Origin: Paraburkholderia rhizosphaerae
Lineage (GTDB): Bacteria > Pseudomonadota > Gammaproteobacteria > Burkholderiales > Burkholderiaceae
Direction of reading: 5' to 3'
Assembly: GCF_004366595.1 (NCBI RefSeq)
Contig: NZ_SORE01000013.1
Coordinates: 62,001 to 126,000 of the forward strand
DNA: 64,000 nucleotides
Numbering within the stretch: the stretch's first letter is position 1; every line of letters starts with the position of its first letter. The position numbers and the translations under genes are program-made. The notes beneath the pieces were generated by a model. The model saw only the letters and a list, made by a program, of their open reading frames with translations, did not search any database and was not told the origin of the DNA. Below are positions 8,696-17,452 of the stretch, piece by piece.

Positions 8696-10502
8696 TCGCC
8701 TCTCCATTCGTTGCTGCCGGCGCGCGCGTATCGACGGCCGCCCGCCGCGCCGGTTGCGCGTTCATTGGACGCGACCAGAAATCGTAAAAGTTGAACCATT
8801 GATAAGGCGCCTTGCGGCAGTAGTGTTCGAGACGCTGCGCGTAGCGCTGCGCCCACACGGCGATCTGCGCGGCACGTGCGCCGCGCGGCAGATCGATACG
8901 CTCGGCGAACGGCTCGAAGTACACGCGGTGGCCGGCACGCTCCTGCAGACAGAAGAACAGATAGACCGGGCAGCGCAACGCATGGGCGAGCACGTAAGGT
9001 CCTTGCGCGAACGGCGCGCTCGCGCCGAGAAATTGCGCATTGACCGTGCGGCCCGCTTCGCTTGCAGGCACGCGGTCGCCGACGATCACCAGCAGTTCGC
9101 CGGCTTCGATGCGCTCCAGCATCATCATCGACGTCTGCGGACCGAAGTCGCTCACTTCGACGAGGCGCTGTGCGAAGCGGCTGTTTGCACCGGCCAGCAC
9201 GCTGTTGAAGCGCCGCGCATGCTCGGTATAGACGATCGCGGTGATCTTCGTATACGCGCCGCGCATCGCCAGCGCGCGCATCATTTCGAGGTTGCCCAGG
9301 TGCGCGCCGATCACCAGCGCACCACGCCCGCTCGCGGCGAGCGCTTCGAACGCGCGCGGGTCGTCGAATCGGATCGTATCGACGTCGATGCGCCCGGACC
9401 ACGCGGCAAGCTTGTGGAGTCCCGCTTGCGCAAACGCGAACATCTGCCGGTACGCAGTGAGCCATCCGGCCCGCGGCATCGGTTCGCCGGGCGCGCCGCT
9501 CGACAGACGCGTGAAATACAGCCGCGACGCTTCGCGCGCGGCGCGACCGGTCAGCAGAAAGTACGCGACGATCGGATGCAGCATCCAGCTGGTCACGCGC
9601 AGGCCAAACCAGCGGCAGCTTAGGGCGAGCGTCAGCATGCCGGCGCGGCTGCCGCGTTCCGCGATGCGCGCCCAGTGACGGCTGTCGCTGCGCGCGGGTT
9701 CTCGGGTGGATGTGCCTGTGCCTTCGCCGATATGCGCATCAGGCGGCATACCCGCATCGCGCGGCATCGCCTTGTGCGCAAGCAGCATCGGCAACCGCCA
9801 TAGCATGCCGCCGACGAGCCGCGTATGACTTCGCGTGATGCGCAGGTTGTCGCGCAATACGTCGAAATGCGATACGCCGTCGGCCGCGTAGGTCACGCGC
9901 GTCGGGATCGTGTGGAACGCGATGCGACGCCAGTACAGGCGCACCAGAATTTCTATATCGAAGTCCATGCGCGTCGGCAGTGCGACGCGCTCGATCAGCG
10001 CGCACACGGCCGCTAGCGGATACATCCGGAAACCGCACATCGAATCGCGGATTGTCAACGACAGTGTTTCGATCCAGACCCACAGATGCGTCAGATAGCG
10101 CCCGTACAGCCTGGCCTTCGGCACACTCGCGTCGTACACCGGACGTCCGACGATCACCGCGGCGGGCGCCGCGCGCGCCGCCGCGATGAAGTGTGGCACG
10201 TCGTTCGCGTCGTGCTGGCCGTCCGCGTCAATTTGCAGTGCGTGCGTGTAGCCGGCATCCCGCGCGGCACGCAGCCCGGCCATCACCGCCGCGCCCTTGC
10301 CACCGTTTTCCGGCAAACGCAGCAGCGTCAGCTGCGGCGCGTATTGCGCGCGCAGCGCATGCAGCACCTGCTGCGTCGCGTCGTCGCTGCCATCGTCGAC
10401 GACGAAGATCGGCAGTTGATGCACCGCGAGCCGCGCCACGGTGTCGCCGATCGCATCCTTGTGGTTGTAGATCGGAATCACGATGCACGCGGTGAAGCTC
10501 AT
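8682..10502 (-). CDS. Fusion: family 2 glycosyltransferase + LpxL-type acyltransferase
   Basis: A 606-residue two-domain protein. Residues 1-250 are a GT-A family 2 glycosyltransferase: IVIPIYNHKDAIGD, then FVVDDGSDD, and the metal-binding QIDADGQHD. Residues about 300-580 are a lauroyl/myristoyl (LpxL/HtrB-like) acyltransferase with IGAHLGNLEMMRA (His-rich catalytic region) and ELLVIVGDRVP. Hydrophobic segments near residues 305-330 suggest membrane contact. It overlaps the AMP-ligase gene by four bases. The fusion makes sense if the polyene is attached to a sugar or lipid anchor at the inner membrane. Fusions of this type are known in aryl polyene clusters; the exact acceptor is unknown. 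Confidence 0.88.
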   Translation of the reverse strand: MSFTACIVIPIYNHKDAIGDTVARLAVHQLPIFVVDDGSDDATQQVLHALRAQYAPQLTLLRLPENGGKGAAVMAGLRAARDAGYTHALQIDADGQHDANDVPHFIAAARAAPAAVIVGRPVYDASVPKARLYGRYLTHLWVWIETLSLTIRDSMCGFRMYPLAAVCALIERVALPTRMDFDIEILVRLYWRRIAFHTIPTRVTYAADGVSHFDVLRDNLRITRSHTRLVGGMLWRLPMLLAHKAMPRDAGMPPDAHIGEGTGTSTREPARSDSRHWARIAERGSRAGMLTLALSCRWFGLRVTSWMLHPIVAYFLLTGRAAREASRLYFTRLSSGAPGEPMPRAGWLTAYRQMFAFAQAGLHKLAAWSGRIDVDTIRFDDPRAFEALAASGRGALVIGAHLGNLEMMRALAMRGAYTKITAIVYTEHARRFNSVLAGANSRFAQRLVEVSDFGPQTSMMMLERIEAGELLVIVGDRVPASEAGRTVNAQFLGASAPFAQGPYVLAHALRCPVYLFFCLQERAGHRVYFEPFAERIDLPRGARAAQIAVWAQRYAQRLEHYCRKAPYQWFNFYDFWSRPMNAQPARRAAVDTRAPAATNGEANGRA

Positions 10503-12283
10503 GCGCGCTCTCCTGCCGGTGCTCTGGCCTGTTCGCCTGCAAGCTCCCGGTACACGATCACGCCGGATGCGCAATCGCGTTCGCCGAGCCGGTACGCGAA
10601 CTGAACGCGCCGGCGCGTCGCGTCGTGCGACAGCGTCAGGCCGAGCATCGCGCCGGGTCGCACCGGCGCCATGAATTTCAACCGGTCGATCGACGCGACT
10701 GCACGCACACCCGGTACATGCTCCGCTGCGAAACGGATCGCCCAGTCGAGCTGCACAACGCCCGGCAGAATCGGCACGCCTGGGAAATGGCCGGCAAAGT
10801 GCGCGAGCGTCGGCGGCACGCGCAACACGTAGTGGATAACGTCGCCACCGCGCGCTTGTGCAAGCACGTCGACGCCCTGCGCGTCCGGCTCGAACGCTTG
10901 CGCCAACGCAGCAGCGGGCAGCTTGCCGCGTGTATCGAATGGCAACGCGATACGGAAGCGCCAGCGGCGCGGCAACACGACCGCGTCGAAATACCCGGCG
11001 AGATGTCGATGCAATGTGTTCGCCATTGCAATGCGTCCACTGTCGCGCAACGCGGCGCTGCCCGCTTCGCTCAACGCGACCACCGCGCCGATGCGCTCGC
11101 GCGACGCGCCGGCCAGCAGCACCGTGGCAGCCTGCGCGACATACGGATGCAGCACAAGCCGCGCCTCCAGCTCCGGCAGCGACACACGCTTGCCATCCAG
11201 CTTCACGATGCGGTCGAGCCGGCCTTGCAGAATGAAGCGGCCATCGGCGTCGAATGTCACCGCGTCATCGGTGCGATGCCAGTCGTGGTGCACAAGATGC
11301 GGCGAGCGCACTTCGAGCGCGCCGTCCGCGCCACGCCGCGCGTCGATGCCGGCCAGCGGCCGCCATGCGGACGACCCGGACGATTCGGACGATTCGGACG
11401 ATTCGGAAGACCCGGACGAGTCGCTCTGACGTCGCCAGCCAATGCCGCCGGTCTCGGTGCTGCCGTAAATTTCGACAGGCGCCGCGCCGAATGCCGCTGC
11501 GTATTCGTTCGCAGCGTGCGGATCGAGCGGACCGCCGGACGAGAAGAATGCGCGCGGCGCCGGCGCAAGCGTCGCGAATCCCGCCAGCGCGGGCCAGCGC
11601 GACAACTGCGCGGGCGCCGACACGACCACCGTCGCGCGATACGCGTCGATACGCGCCTGCAACTGCTGCGGCTCGCCCATCGCAGTGCGATCGAATGGAC
11701 GCCCGGCTGCAAGCGGCCATAGCACGCGAAACAGCAAGCCGTAGATATGCCGATGCGGCACGCTCGCGACCACCGTCGCATCGCCAGCGAGCGCGCCCCA
11801 CTCGCGTTCGAGCGTACGCACTTCGGCGTCGAACTGCGCGAGCGTCTTGTGGACCGGCTTCGGTGTGCCGCTGCTGCCCGACGTGTATAGCGTCAACCGT
11901 GCGTCCCGATCGATCGAAAGATCGCTGTGCGCGGCGAGGTCCGCTACAGGCACGCTTGCGATCGCACGCAGATCCGCGTCGGTCAATACAGTGTCGTAGC
12001 TACCGGCAAGATCGGCCAGATAGCCAGGCGTCGCGCTGGCCGGAATGACCGGCTCCTTGCCGCACGCGAGCACGGCGAACAGCGCACACGCGAATTCATA
12101 CGTATCGTCGATACACAGTGCACAGCGCGGCCCAGCGTACGTATGCAACCACGCGGCCATCGCATGAACGCGCGCACGAAACGCGGCGAAACCGATCGAA
12201 GCCGCGCGCTCGGCATCGCGGCAAACCGGCGCTTGCGACCCACGCGTCGCGCACAGCAGGTCATGCAGCGCGACCATGCTCAT
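10499..12283 (-). CDS. Fusion: AMP-dependent acyl/aryl ligase + C-terminal FabZ-like dehydratase
   Basis: A 594-residue fusion. Residues 1-450 are an adenylate-forming ligase: the phosphate loop TLYTSGSSGTPKPV, the GSTETGGIGWR motif, and DRIVKLDGKRV near the C-terminal hinge. Residues about 470-590 are a hotdog domain with HFAGHFPGVPILPGVVQLDWA, close to the FabZ signature. The ligase would load an aryl acid such as 4-coumarate onto the carrier protein, and the dehydratase domain would act on elongation products. The start is the ATG in the four-base overlap with the upstream membrane-protein gene. A serine-rich repeat tract interrupts the ligase domain (see 11370-11423). Confidence 0.9.
   Translation of the reverse strand: MSMVALHDLLCATRGSQAPVCRDAERAASIGFAAFRARVHAMAAWLHTYAGPRCALCIDDTYEFACALFAVLACGKEPVIPASATPGYLADLAGSYDTVLTDADLRAIASVPVADLAAHSDLSIDRDARLTLYTSGSSGTPKPVHKTLAQFDAEVRTLEREWGALAGDATVVASVPHRHIYGLLFRVLWPLAAGRPFDRTAMGEPQQLQARIDAYRATVVVSAPAQLSRWPALAGFATLAPAPRAFFSSGGPLDPHAANEYAAAFGAAPVEIYGSTETGGIGWRRQSDSSGSSESSESSESSGSSAWRPLAGIDARRGADGALEVRSPHLVHHDWHRTDDAVTFDADGRFILQGRLDRIVKLDGKRVSLPELEARLVLHPYVAQAATVLLAGASRERIGAVVALSEAGSAALRDSGRIAMANTLHRHLAGYFDAVVLPRRWRFRIALPFDTRGKLPAAALAQAFEPDAQGVDVLAQARGGDVIHYVLRVPPTLAHFAGHFPGVPILPGVVQLDWAIRFAAEHVPGVRAVASIDRLKFMAPVRPGAMLGLTLSHDATRRRVQFAYRLGERDCASGVIVYRELAGEQARAPAGERA
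11370..11423. repeat. Six 9-bp tandem repeats inside the ligase domain
   Basis: Six units of the type GACGATTCG (first GACGACCCG, fifth GAAGACCCG, sixth GACGAGTCG). On the coding strand they give a Ser-Ser-Glu/Gly tract at about residues 287-304, just after the GSTETGGIGWR motif. Nine-base units keep the frame whatever the copy number, so length can vary without breaking the gene. Confidence 0.9.
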
Positions 12284-12927
12284 ACAGCCTCCGCGCGGGC
12301 GACACGCGGCAACACAACGAGATGGCGCCAGACAATCTCGACAACCAGCAGCGTGCCGATCAGGCCGTACGCAATCGCGCCGTTATAGAGCGACCATGCC
12401 TGACGCGGCCAGTACAGCGCGGTGTAAAGCGAGAACCCGCCGTTCAGCAGAAAGAACGCGCACCACACCTGCGTGACGCGGCGCGTATAGCACACCGCCG
12501 GCTCAGTCAGGTCCGGCGTGCGCAACCGCGCGAACTTCTCGACCATCGATGGTCCGCGCGCGAGCGTCGCACCGAATGCGATCAGCAAGCCCAGATTCAC
12601 GAGCGACGGATAGATGCGCAACAGCAGTTCGCTGTTCGTCAGCACGATCGCCGCCGAGCCGCACCCGAGCAGCGCGGCGACGCTCCAGTCGAGCAGCGAC
12701 AAGCGTTTGATCGATGCCGCGAACGCGCGGCTACGCGGCAATTGCTGGAGACAGAACAACGCGAACAGCATGCCGCCGATATAGCGCGGCGCATGCCCTT
12801 GCCACGCGCCCAGAATCACGACCGGATAAGCGAGCTTCGCCGCGACACTCAGCGTGCGCGCCGCGCGCCGGCGCAACGCGCCGCCAGCAGGCAACCGGCG
12901 CGAAGAATCGGAGCAGTCGGACTGCAT
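12280..12927 (-). CDS. COG4648-like integral membrane protein
   Basis: A 215-residue polytopic membrane protein. Hydrophobic segments are seen around residues 28-45, 50-65, 78-98, 105-122, 150-172 and 180-200. It has no catalytic motif I can recognise. Membrane proteins of this size and position, between an ACP gene and the ligase gene, are a regular part of aryl polyene clusters and are sometimes mislabelled as ketosynthases. It overlaps the ACP gene by one base and the ligase by four, so it is made with them. It may tether the soluble enzymes to the inner membrane, but that is only inference. Confidence 0.75.
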   Translation of the reverse strand: MQSDCSDSSRRLPAGGALRRRAARTLSVAAKLAYPVVILGAWQGHAPRYIGGMLFALFCLQQLPRSRAFAASIKRLSLLDWSVAALLGCGSAAIVLTNSELLLRIYPSLVNLGLLIAFGATLARGPSMVEKFARLRTPDLTEPAVCYTRRVTQVWCAFFLLNGGFSLYTALYWPRQAWSLYNGAIAYGLIGTLLVVEIVWRHLVVLPRVARAEAV

Positions 12928-13178
12928 CAGCCCTGCGCCGCGAGCAGCGATTCGACCGCGACGATGACATCGCCCACGGTGCGCACCGACCTGAACTCCT
13001 CCGGTTTGATCCGGCGCCCAGTCATTTCCTGCAGCTTGATCGCGAGATCGACTGCGTCGATGCTGTCCAGATCCAGTTCTTCGAACAGATGCGCTTCAGG
13101 CGTCACACGCTCCGGCTCGATCCCGAAGTTCTCGTGCAAGATCGCGCGAATGCGCTCAAGAATTTCTGTGTCGGTCAC
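12927..13178 (-). CDS. Acyl carrier protein
   Basis: An 83-residue ACP. The phosphopantetheine serine lies in LDLDSIDAVDLA, at about residue 39, with the usual acidic helix II around it. The N-terminal half reads MTDTEILERIRAIL, and the fold ends with VGDVIVAVESLL. It is three bases downstream of the second ACP gene and overlaps the membrane-protein gene by one base. Two carrier proteins side by side are typical of aryl polyene systems, where one is thought to hold the starter and the other the growing chain. Which is which is not clear from sequence. Confidence 0.92.
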   Translation of the reverse strand: MTDTEILERIRAILHENFGIEPERVTPEAHLFEELDLDSIDAVDLAIKLQEMTGRRIKPEEFRSVRTVGDVIVAVESLLAAQG

Positions 13179-13181
13179 CGT

Positions 13182-13481
13182 CTATTCCCCCTTCTTTATT
13201 GTCTGATTGCCGGCGTGCGCCAGTTCGCGCTGGCTCGCGACCAGCGCCGCAAGCGTGTTGATCGACCGGAAGTGCTCGCGGGTGCTTTCGTCGTTTGCCG
13301 CGATCGTCAGCTGGTAGTGCTTGCGCAGCGCGATGCCGATCTCGAGCGCATCGATCGAATCGAGGCCTACGCCGTCGGTCGAAAATAACGGAGCGTCATC
13401 ATCGATGTCGGCGGGTGCGAGGTCTTCGAGATCGAGCGCTTCGATCAGAAGTTGTTTGATCTCAAGCTTTAAAGAATCCAT
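13182..13481 (-). CDS. Acyl carrier protein (second)
   Basis: A 99-residue ACP-fold protein. The attachment serine is in VGLDSIDALEIGI. An extra insertion relative to the first ACP (DDDAPLFSTDG) precedes it. The C-terminus is longer and basic (QTIKKGE). The start MDSLKLE lies inside the end of the acyltransferase gene (20-base overlap). A small gap of three bases separates it from the first ACP. It likely shares the ketosynthase partners of the operon. Confidence 0.9.
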   Translation of the reverse strand: MDSLKLEIKQLLIEALDLEDLAPADIDDDAPLFSTDGVGLDSIDALEIGIALRKHYQLTIAANDESTREHFRSINTLAALVASQRELAHAGNQTIKKGE

Positions 13482-14250
13482 AGTCGAACAGATGCTGGGT
13501 AATGTGGGCTTCGATCGCATTCGTCATGCGGCGCGCCGCGAGCGACGCCGGCACATCGGGCGCGGCGAATTCCTCGACCGCGATCGGTGCAAGCACGTTG
13601 ACACGCATGTGAAACGCGCGCGCCGGCACGTCGTACCAGCGCATCCCTTTTGAGAAAGCCGGCGGATCGCAATCCATCAGCACCGGCAATACCGGCGCGC
13701 GAGTGCCGAGCGCCATGTACGCGAAGCCACGCGAAAATGCATGCAGCCGGTTCGGCGCCGGACTGCGCGTGCCTTCGGGAAAAATGATCATCGTGTAGCC
13801 GGCGGCAAGCTGGCGCGCGCCCGTTTCGACGAGTGCGACCGGATCGGCGTTGCTCACATAGCCGGCCGCGCGCACGATGCCCCAGAAAATCGGATTGCCC
13901 CAATGCGCGCTTTTCACGACGCAGCATGCGCGAGGCGTGAGCGACAGCAACACCATCACGTCGAGCCAGGTCGGATGGTTCGCGACCACGATCGCCGGTC
14001 CGCGCGCACGTAGCGAGCGCGCGCCGACCGCGTCGAGCTTCATCACGCCGATCACCTTCAGCACGGCGACCAGCGCGCGAAAGTACGCGTGAATCAGCGC
14101 GGATACCGCGCGCTGCCGCGCCGCACCGTCCGGCCACAGCCACGCGAGCGGAAACGCCAGCACCGAAAAGCCGAGCCCGCAGAGGCCGAACGCCACGAAG
14201 CTCATGCCGGTCGCGAACAGCCGCCAGTAGTAGTCAAGCCTGGCTGTCAT
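13462..14250 (-). CDS. 1-acyl-glycerol-3-phosphate acyltransferase family (PlsC-like)
   Basis: A 262-residue membrane-associated acyltransferase. Two hydrophobic segments at about residues 12-45 precede the catalytic NHPTWLD motif (NHx4D), and the second block is FPEGTRSP. It is separate from the LpxL-type domain fused to the glycosyltransferase, so the operon has two acyltransferase folds. In aryl polyene clusters such an enzyme is thought to help attach the polyene to a lipid anchor. It overlaps the chain-length-factor-like gene by 17 bases at its start and the ACP gene by 20 bases at its end. Confidence 0.88.
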   Translation of the reverse strand: MTARLDYYWRLFATGMSFVAFGLCGLGFSVLAFPLAWLWPDGAARQRAVSALIHAYFRALVAVLKVIGVMKLDAVGARSLRARGPAIVVANHPTWLDVMVLLSLTPRACCVVKSAHWGNPIFWGIVRAAGYVSNADPVALVETGARQLAAGYTMIIFPEGTRSPAPNRLHAFSRGFAYMALGTRAPVLPVLMDCDPPAFSKGMRWYDVPARAFHMRVNVLAPIAVEEFAAPDVPASLAARRMTNAIEAHITQHLFDYGFFKA

Positions 14251-15004
14251 GCCAGTTCCACTCCCATGTAACGGAACCTCGCCGCCATTGCGTCGTGGTT
14301 CGCCCGTCGAGGCAATGCAGCAGCGCCTCGCCTTGCGTGGTGAAGACCGCCGGCGGCGCCCCATCGGCCGAGCTGCCCGCGGCGTTCCGATCCGCGATCG
14401 CGTCGGCGTCGGCCGCGCGGCCAGTCAACGCGCCCGAACTGGACGTTCTGCAGGACAACCGCCCTTGCGCGCCGGACCCGTCGATCAGAATGGCGAGCGC
14501 GCCGCCGTTGACTTCGTCTTCGATCGCGCCGTAGGCCGGGTCCGCCAACTCGTCCGCATACACCAGCAGCACCGGTTCCGAAGGCTGCGTCGCGTACTGC
14601 GCATAAGCCTCGAGCAGCGCATAGCCGAGCGTCTCGGCGCCCGCCGACAGCGCACCCGCCGCCGACCGGTCGGCGCGCGCGATGCCGAACACGCCGGTCA
14701 TCGCGTTCAGTACGGACAGACTGAACGAAGTCGGCGACACCGGTTCACCTGCGTTGATTGAACGCAGAATCTCGGTAGTCCGTCGCAATTCGCCGTGCCG
14801 GGATGCGAACAGCACGCGAACGCTATCGCGGCCCGCCGCGCAATCGTGGGCAACCTTCAGCGCGATACGCGACAGGCTGCTCAGGCGGCGCCGCACGAGC
14901 GGCTCGATAAAGCCGATATCGGGTGCGGCGGCTGCGGCGACAGGCCATGAGGACCACCGAGCGACCGGAAGGCTCCAGTGCAATTGGGTCATTTCGGTGC
15001 TCAT
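14234..15004 (-). CDS. Beta-ketoacyl synthase chain-length-factor-like protein
   Basis: A 256-residue protein like the N-terminal half of a ketosynthase (Ketoacyl-synt_2 type). The family core ASRHGELRRTTEIL and FSLSVLNAMTGVFGIAR are visible. There is no Cys at the place of the active-site nucleophile, and the C-terminal ketosynthase half with the two His residues is missing. It is therefore probably a non-catalytic partner that sets chain length in a heterodimer, as is known for aryl polyene clusters. It is the first gene of the minus-strand operon, so the operon promoter should lie in 15005-15500. Confidence 0.82.
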   Translation of the reverse strand: MSTEMTQLHWSLPVARWSSWPVAAAAAPDIGFIEPLVRRRLSSLSRIALKVAHDCAAGRDSVRVLFASRHGELRRTTEILRSINAGEPVSPTSFSLSVLNAMTGVFGIARADRSAAGALSAGAETLGYALLEAYAQYATQPSEPVLLVYADELADPAYGAIEDEVNGGALAILIDGSGAQGRLSCRTSSSGALTGRAADADAIADRNAAGSSADGAPPAVFTTQGEALLHCLDGRTTTQWRRGSVTWEWNWHDSQA

Positions 15005-15500
15005 GCGAATGGGACGGCGGGGGCCTGGGAGAGGCGAGGCCGCGCGCGACGGCGCACAGACTCATCCTTCATCGAGATCGATCGCTGATCAGGTCGTCCG
15101 GTCCTGCTTCGGTTTAGCGATATATAACGGCACAAAGCGTTCTTTATTTAGCGGTGTGTCGCCAAACCTTTTCACGGTGTTGTCGTCGTCATATTCGAGA
15201 CAGGCCGTGATCATACTCAACATTCTTCAAGAAATCAGCCTTAAGCATGGATGTTCGCGATCCTCCGTATCGCTCACGCGACGTAGCAAACGTTAGACGA
15301 ACGTGTGGAAATGGCTAGTCATGCAAAACGCATTGCATTGCGCAACGTGGATGACCGTTCAGGATTCCGACGCGCCTCGCGAAGCCGGTCGCCTGGTGAA
15401 GATGGTTGATCAAAGCGGCCACCTTGCAATGAAATATCCCGAACGGCCAGCTTGACGAAAAAAGCCACGAAAAACTTGCGACATTCAATGCAAACCACCG
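15005..15500. other. Intergenic region between the polyene operon and the riboswitch
   Basis: About 500 bp with no convincing gene. It is more AT-rich than its surroundings, especially 15115-15160. The minus-strand operon promoter is expected here. A TATATA on the minus strand near 15118-15124 is a possible -10, but no matching -35 was found. No tRNA or terminator was seen. Confidence 0.5.
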
Positions 15501-15509
15501 TGCTATACT
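15501..15509 (+). promoter_or_regulatory. Extended -10 promoter for the riboswitch transcript
   Basis: TGCTATACT is an extended -10 element (TGn followed by TATACT at 15504-15509). Transcription would begin at about 15516, right at the 5' edge of the riboswitch aptamer. No good -35 is seen at 17 bp, which an extended -10 can tolerate. Confidence 0.55.
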
Positions 15510-15516
15510 CCGCACC

Positions 15517-15626
15517 TCATTGGGGAGTAGCCGCCCTGCTGCGTCGTCAGCGGGGGTGTCTGTCAACAAGCTTGGCCCGTGCGGCCATGGCAGACACAGC
15601 CTTGGGCCTGGCGAGACCGATGATCC
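15517..15626 (+). promoter_or_regulatory. yybP-ykoY-type manganese riboswitch
   Basis: The leader carries the conserved pieces of the yybP-ykoY aptamer in order: TGGGGAGTAGCC at 15521, TGTCAACAAGCTTGG at 15561, and ATGGCAGACACAGCC then GGGCCTGGCGAGACC at 15587-15618. These form the paired legs and the two cross-talking loops that bind Mn2+ in known members. A GC-rich hairpin at 15631-15655 (CGCGCCG pairing with CGGCGCG) lies between aptamer and gene and may be the expression platform. The downstream gene is a Mn2+-exporter family member, which fits. Confidence 0.9.
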
Positions 15627-15701
15627 AAAGCGCGCCGCAACAGGGCCCGGCGCGTAATGGATCGTCGCTCGCTCACATCCGGCCCGGGACATCAATAAAA
15701 C

Positions 15702-16274
15702 GTGGATCAAGCCTTTCTGGTCTCGACCGGTGCGGTCGCGCTCGCCGAAATCGGCGACAAGACGCAACTTCTCTCGCTCGTTCTCGCTGCCCGCTATCGC
15801 AAACCGATACCGATCATTCTCGGCGTGCTCGTCGCGACGCTGATCAACCACGCCGGCGCAGGCGCGCTCGGCGCGTGGCTCGGTTCACTCGTCACGCCGA
15901 CGATCATGCGCTGGGCGCTCGCCGCATCGTTTATCGGCATGGGGCTGTGGATTCTCGTGCCGGACAAGCTCGAAGAAGGCGAAGCCAACGCGAACCGCTC
16001 GCACCTCGGCGTATTCGGCGCGACGGTGGTCACGTTCTTTCTCGCGGAAATGGGCGACAAAACGCAACTCGCCACGGTCGCGCTCGCGGCGCGCTTTCAC
16101 GATTTCTTTGGCGTCGTCGCCGGCACCACGCTGGGGATGATGATCGCGAACGTGCCCGCCATCCTGCTCGGCGACCGTTTCGCGCACAAGCTTCCGACGA
16201 AGCTCGTGCACGGCATCGCCGCGGTAATGTTCGTCGTGCTTGGGGTGCTCGCGTTGTGCGGCGTTGGAATGTGA
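15702..16274 (+). CDS. GDT1/UPF0016 (TMEM165) family cation exporter, probably Mn2+
   Basis: A 190-residue inner-membrane protein with six hydrophobic segments arranged as two similar halves. Each half has the family motif E-x-G-D-K-T: EIGDKTQLLSLVLA near residue 16 and EMGDKTQLATVALA near residue 113. These acidic residues bind the cation in the family, whose bacterial members export manganese. The start is a GTG preceded by a weak GGGAC. The upstream manganese riboswitch strongly supports a Mn2+ export role when the metal is in excess. No partner genes are needed. Confidence 0.9.
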   Translation: MDQAFLVSTGAVALAEIGDKTQLLSLVLAARYRKPIPIILGVLVATLINHAGAGALGAWLGSLVTPTIMRWALAASFIGMGLWILVPDKLEEGEANANRSHLGVFGATVVTFFLAEMGDKTQLATVALAARFHDFFGVVAGTTLGMMIANVPAILLGDRFAHKLPTKLVHGIAAVMFVVLGVLALCGVGM

Positions 16275-16355
16275 GCGACGACACGCGGCCAAACTGCTGT
16301 GGTGCCGGCTCCTGCTGCGACGCATGTTGCTGACCGCCTGAAGGTGGAAGGTGGC

Positions 16356-16410
16356 CTGCTGACGCAGCCTGCGGCAACACTGTCTGCTGACGCGCCTGCT
16401 GCAACGCTGT
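16356..16410. repeat. Two imperfect 27-28 bp direct repeats
   Basis: Units at 16356-16383 and 16384-16410 both begin CTGCTGACGC and end with CAACxCTGT, with small differences inside. They lie in the 209-bp gap between the cation exporter and the DUF4136 gene and have no coding role that I can see. Confidence 0.7.
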
Positions 16411-16483
16411 CTGCTGTCGGCCTCGTGGTGCAACGCCGCCGGTTGCACCACCTACGACGATACGTTGCCGTCCACGCCAGCGC

Positions 16484-17194
16484 CTACTGCACCGTTTTTG
16501 CACCCGACGCCGGCGCCGCAGGCGCGGCGGCTCCCGCCGCGACTTCGTTCGGCGCGCCGCCGTGCTGATCGACCGGAAGTTTCACGGTGCGGACCACCCC
16601 ATTGCCGAGCGGGAAATCCGCCAATGCACTGCGTGCCAGATACGGCATCGCATAGATGAGCGACGGTTCGTCGCCGGAGCTGCGCGCGGTCACGTTATAG
16701 ACCTCCTTGCCGCTCAAACGATCGGTGATACGAATGCCAAGCGTATGCGTAAACACCGGGTAGCTTTGCGTCACGTAACCGCCGCCGTAGCCGTACGGTC
16801 CCCACGGGCCCCAGCCGCCCCAGCCGTACGGTCGGCCCCAGTAATAAGGGCCCGGCCACGGGTCGTAGTAGTAAGCCGGCGTAGAAGACACCGCCATATC
16901 GGAGCGCGTCCCATACGCGATCGCCACGAGGTAATGCGCTTGCTGCGGATCGACGCGTGTAAAAGCATGCGTCGCCAGTTCGTTCGCAATCACCTGTTCG
17001 TAGGTCGAGTCTTCGAGGCTGTTCTGCTGCGTAGCGTTGCGCTGGAATGCGAAGGTCCGGGTCGCATCGCTGCCGCCGTCCCAGTCGGAGAACGCGGTCA
17101 CCTGGGTCGTCACATACGAAGTGCAGCCTGCCAGTAGCGTAGCCAGCGCGACGACCATCAACGCGGCCTGGCGTGTCCATCGATCGAGCTTCAT
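16484..17194 (-). CDS. DUF4136 lipoprotein
   Basis: A 236-residue predicted lipoprotein. The signal peptide ends in the lipobox LLAGC (Cys at about residue 24). The family pattern SDWDGGSDATRTFAFQR is followed by an ANELATHAF/TRVD block and YLVAIAYGT. A Tyr/Gly/Pro-rich stretch (about residues 105-145) interrupts the domain. The strand THTLGIRITDRLSGKEVYNVTAR near residue 150 closes it. The start is the ATG after AAAGGA; another ATG two codons upstream is possible. The function of DUF4136 proteins is not known. It has no operon partner here. Confidence 0.85.
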   Translation of the reverse strand: MKLDRWTRQAALMVVALATLLAGCTSYVTTQVTAFSDWDGGSDATRTFAFQRNATQQNSLEDSTYEQVIANELATHAFTRVDPQQAHYLVAIAYGTRSDMAVSSTPAYYYDPWPGPYYWGRPYGWGGWGPWGPYGYGGGYVTQSYPVFTHTLGIRITDRLSGKEVYNVTARSSGDEPSLIYAMPYLARSALADFPLGNGVVRTVKLPVDQHGGAPNEVAAGAAAPAAPASGAKTVQ

Positions 17195-17452
17195 CGTCAT
17201 TCCTTTCTTTCGCTGTCGTCGCCCACGCACGCCGCGCAGGCGGCCCAGATAATACGCTGACCGTGCGGCCGCGCGAAAAGTTCGGGCCGTATACGGGCTG
17301 TTGGTGCGGTGTCAACCCTTTGCCACAAGGGGCGCTGGAGCGGATTACGAAGCCCGCGCCAGACGAAGCGCGCCTTTGCTTTTAAAATGGTCCGACCAGC
17401 CCGGCTTGCGCGCGATGCAGGCCGGCTTCAAGACTCTCATTTTCTACCCACC

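Noticed and set aside
15631..15655. Intrinsic terminator after the manganese aptamer
   Set aside because: The hairpin is strong, but no T-run follows, so it was not called a terminator.
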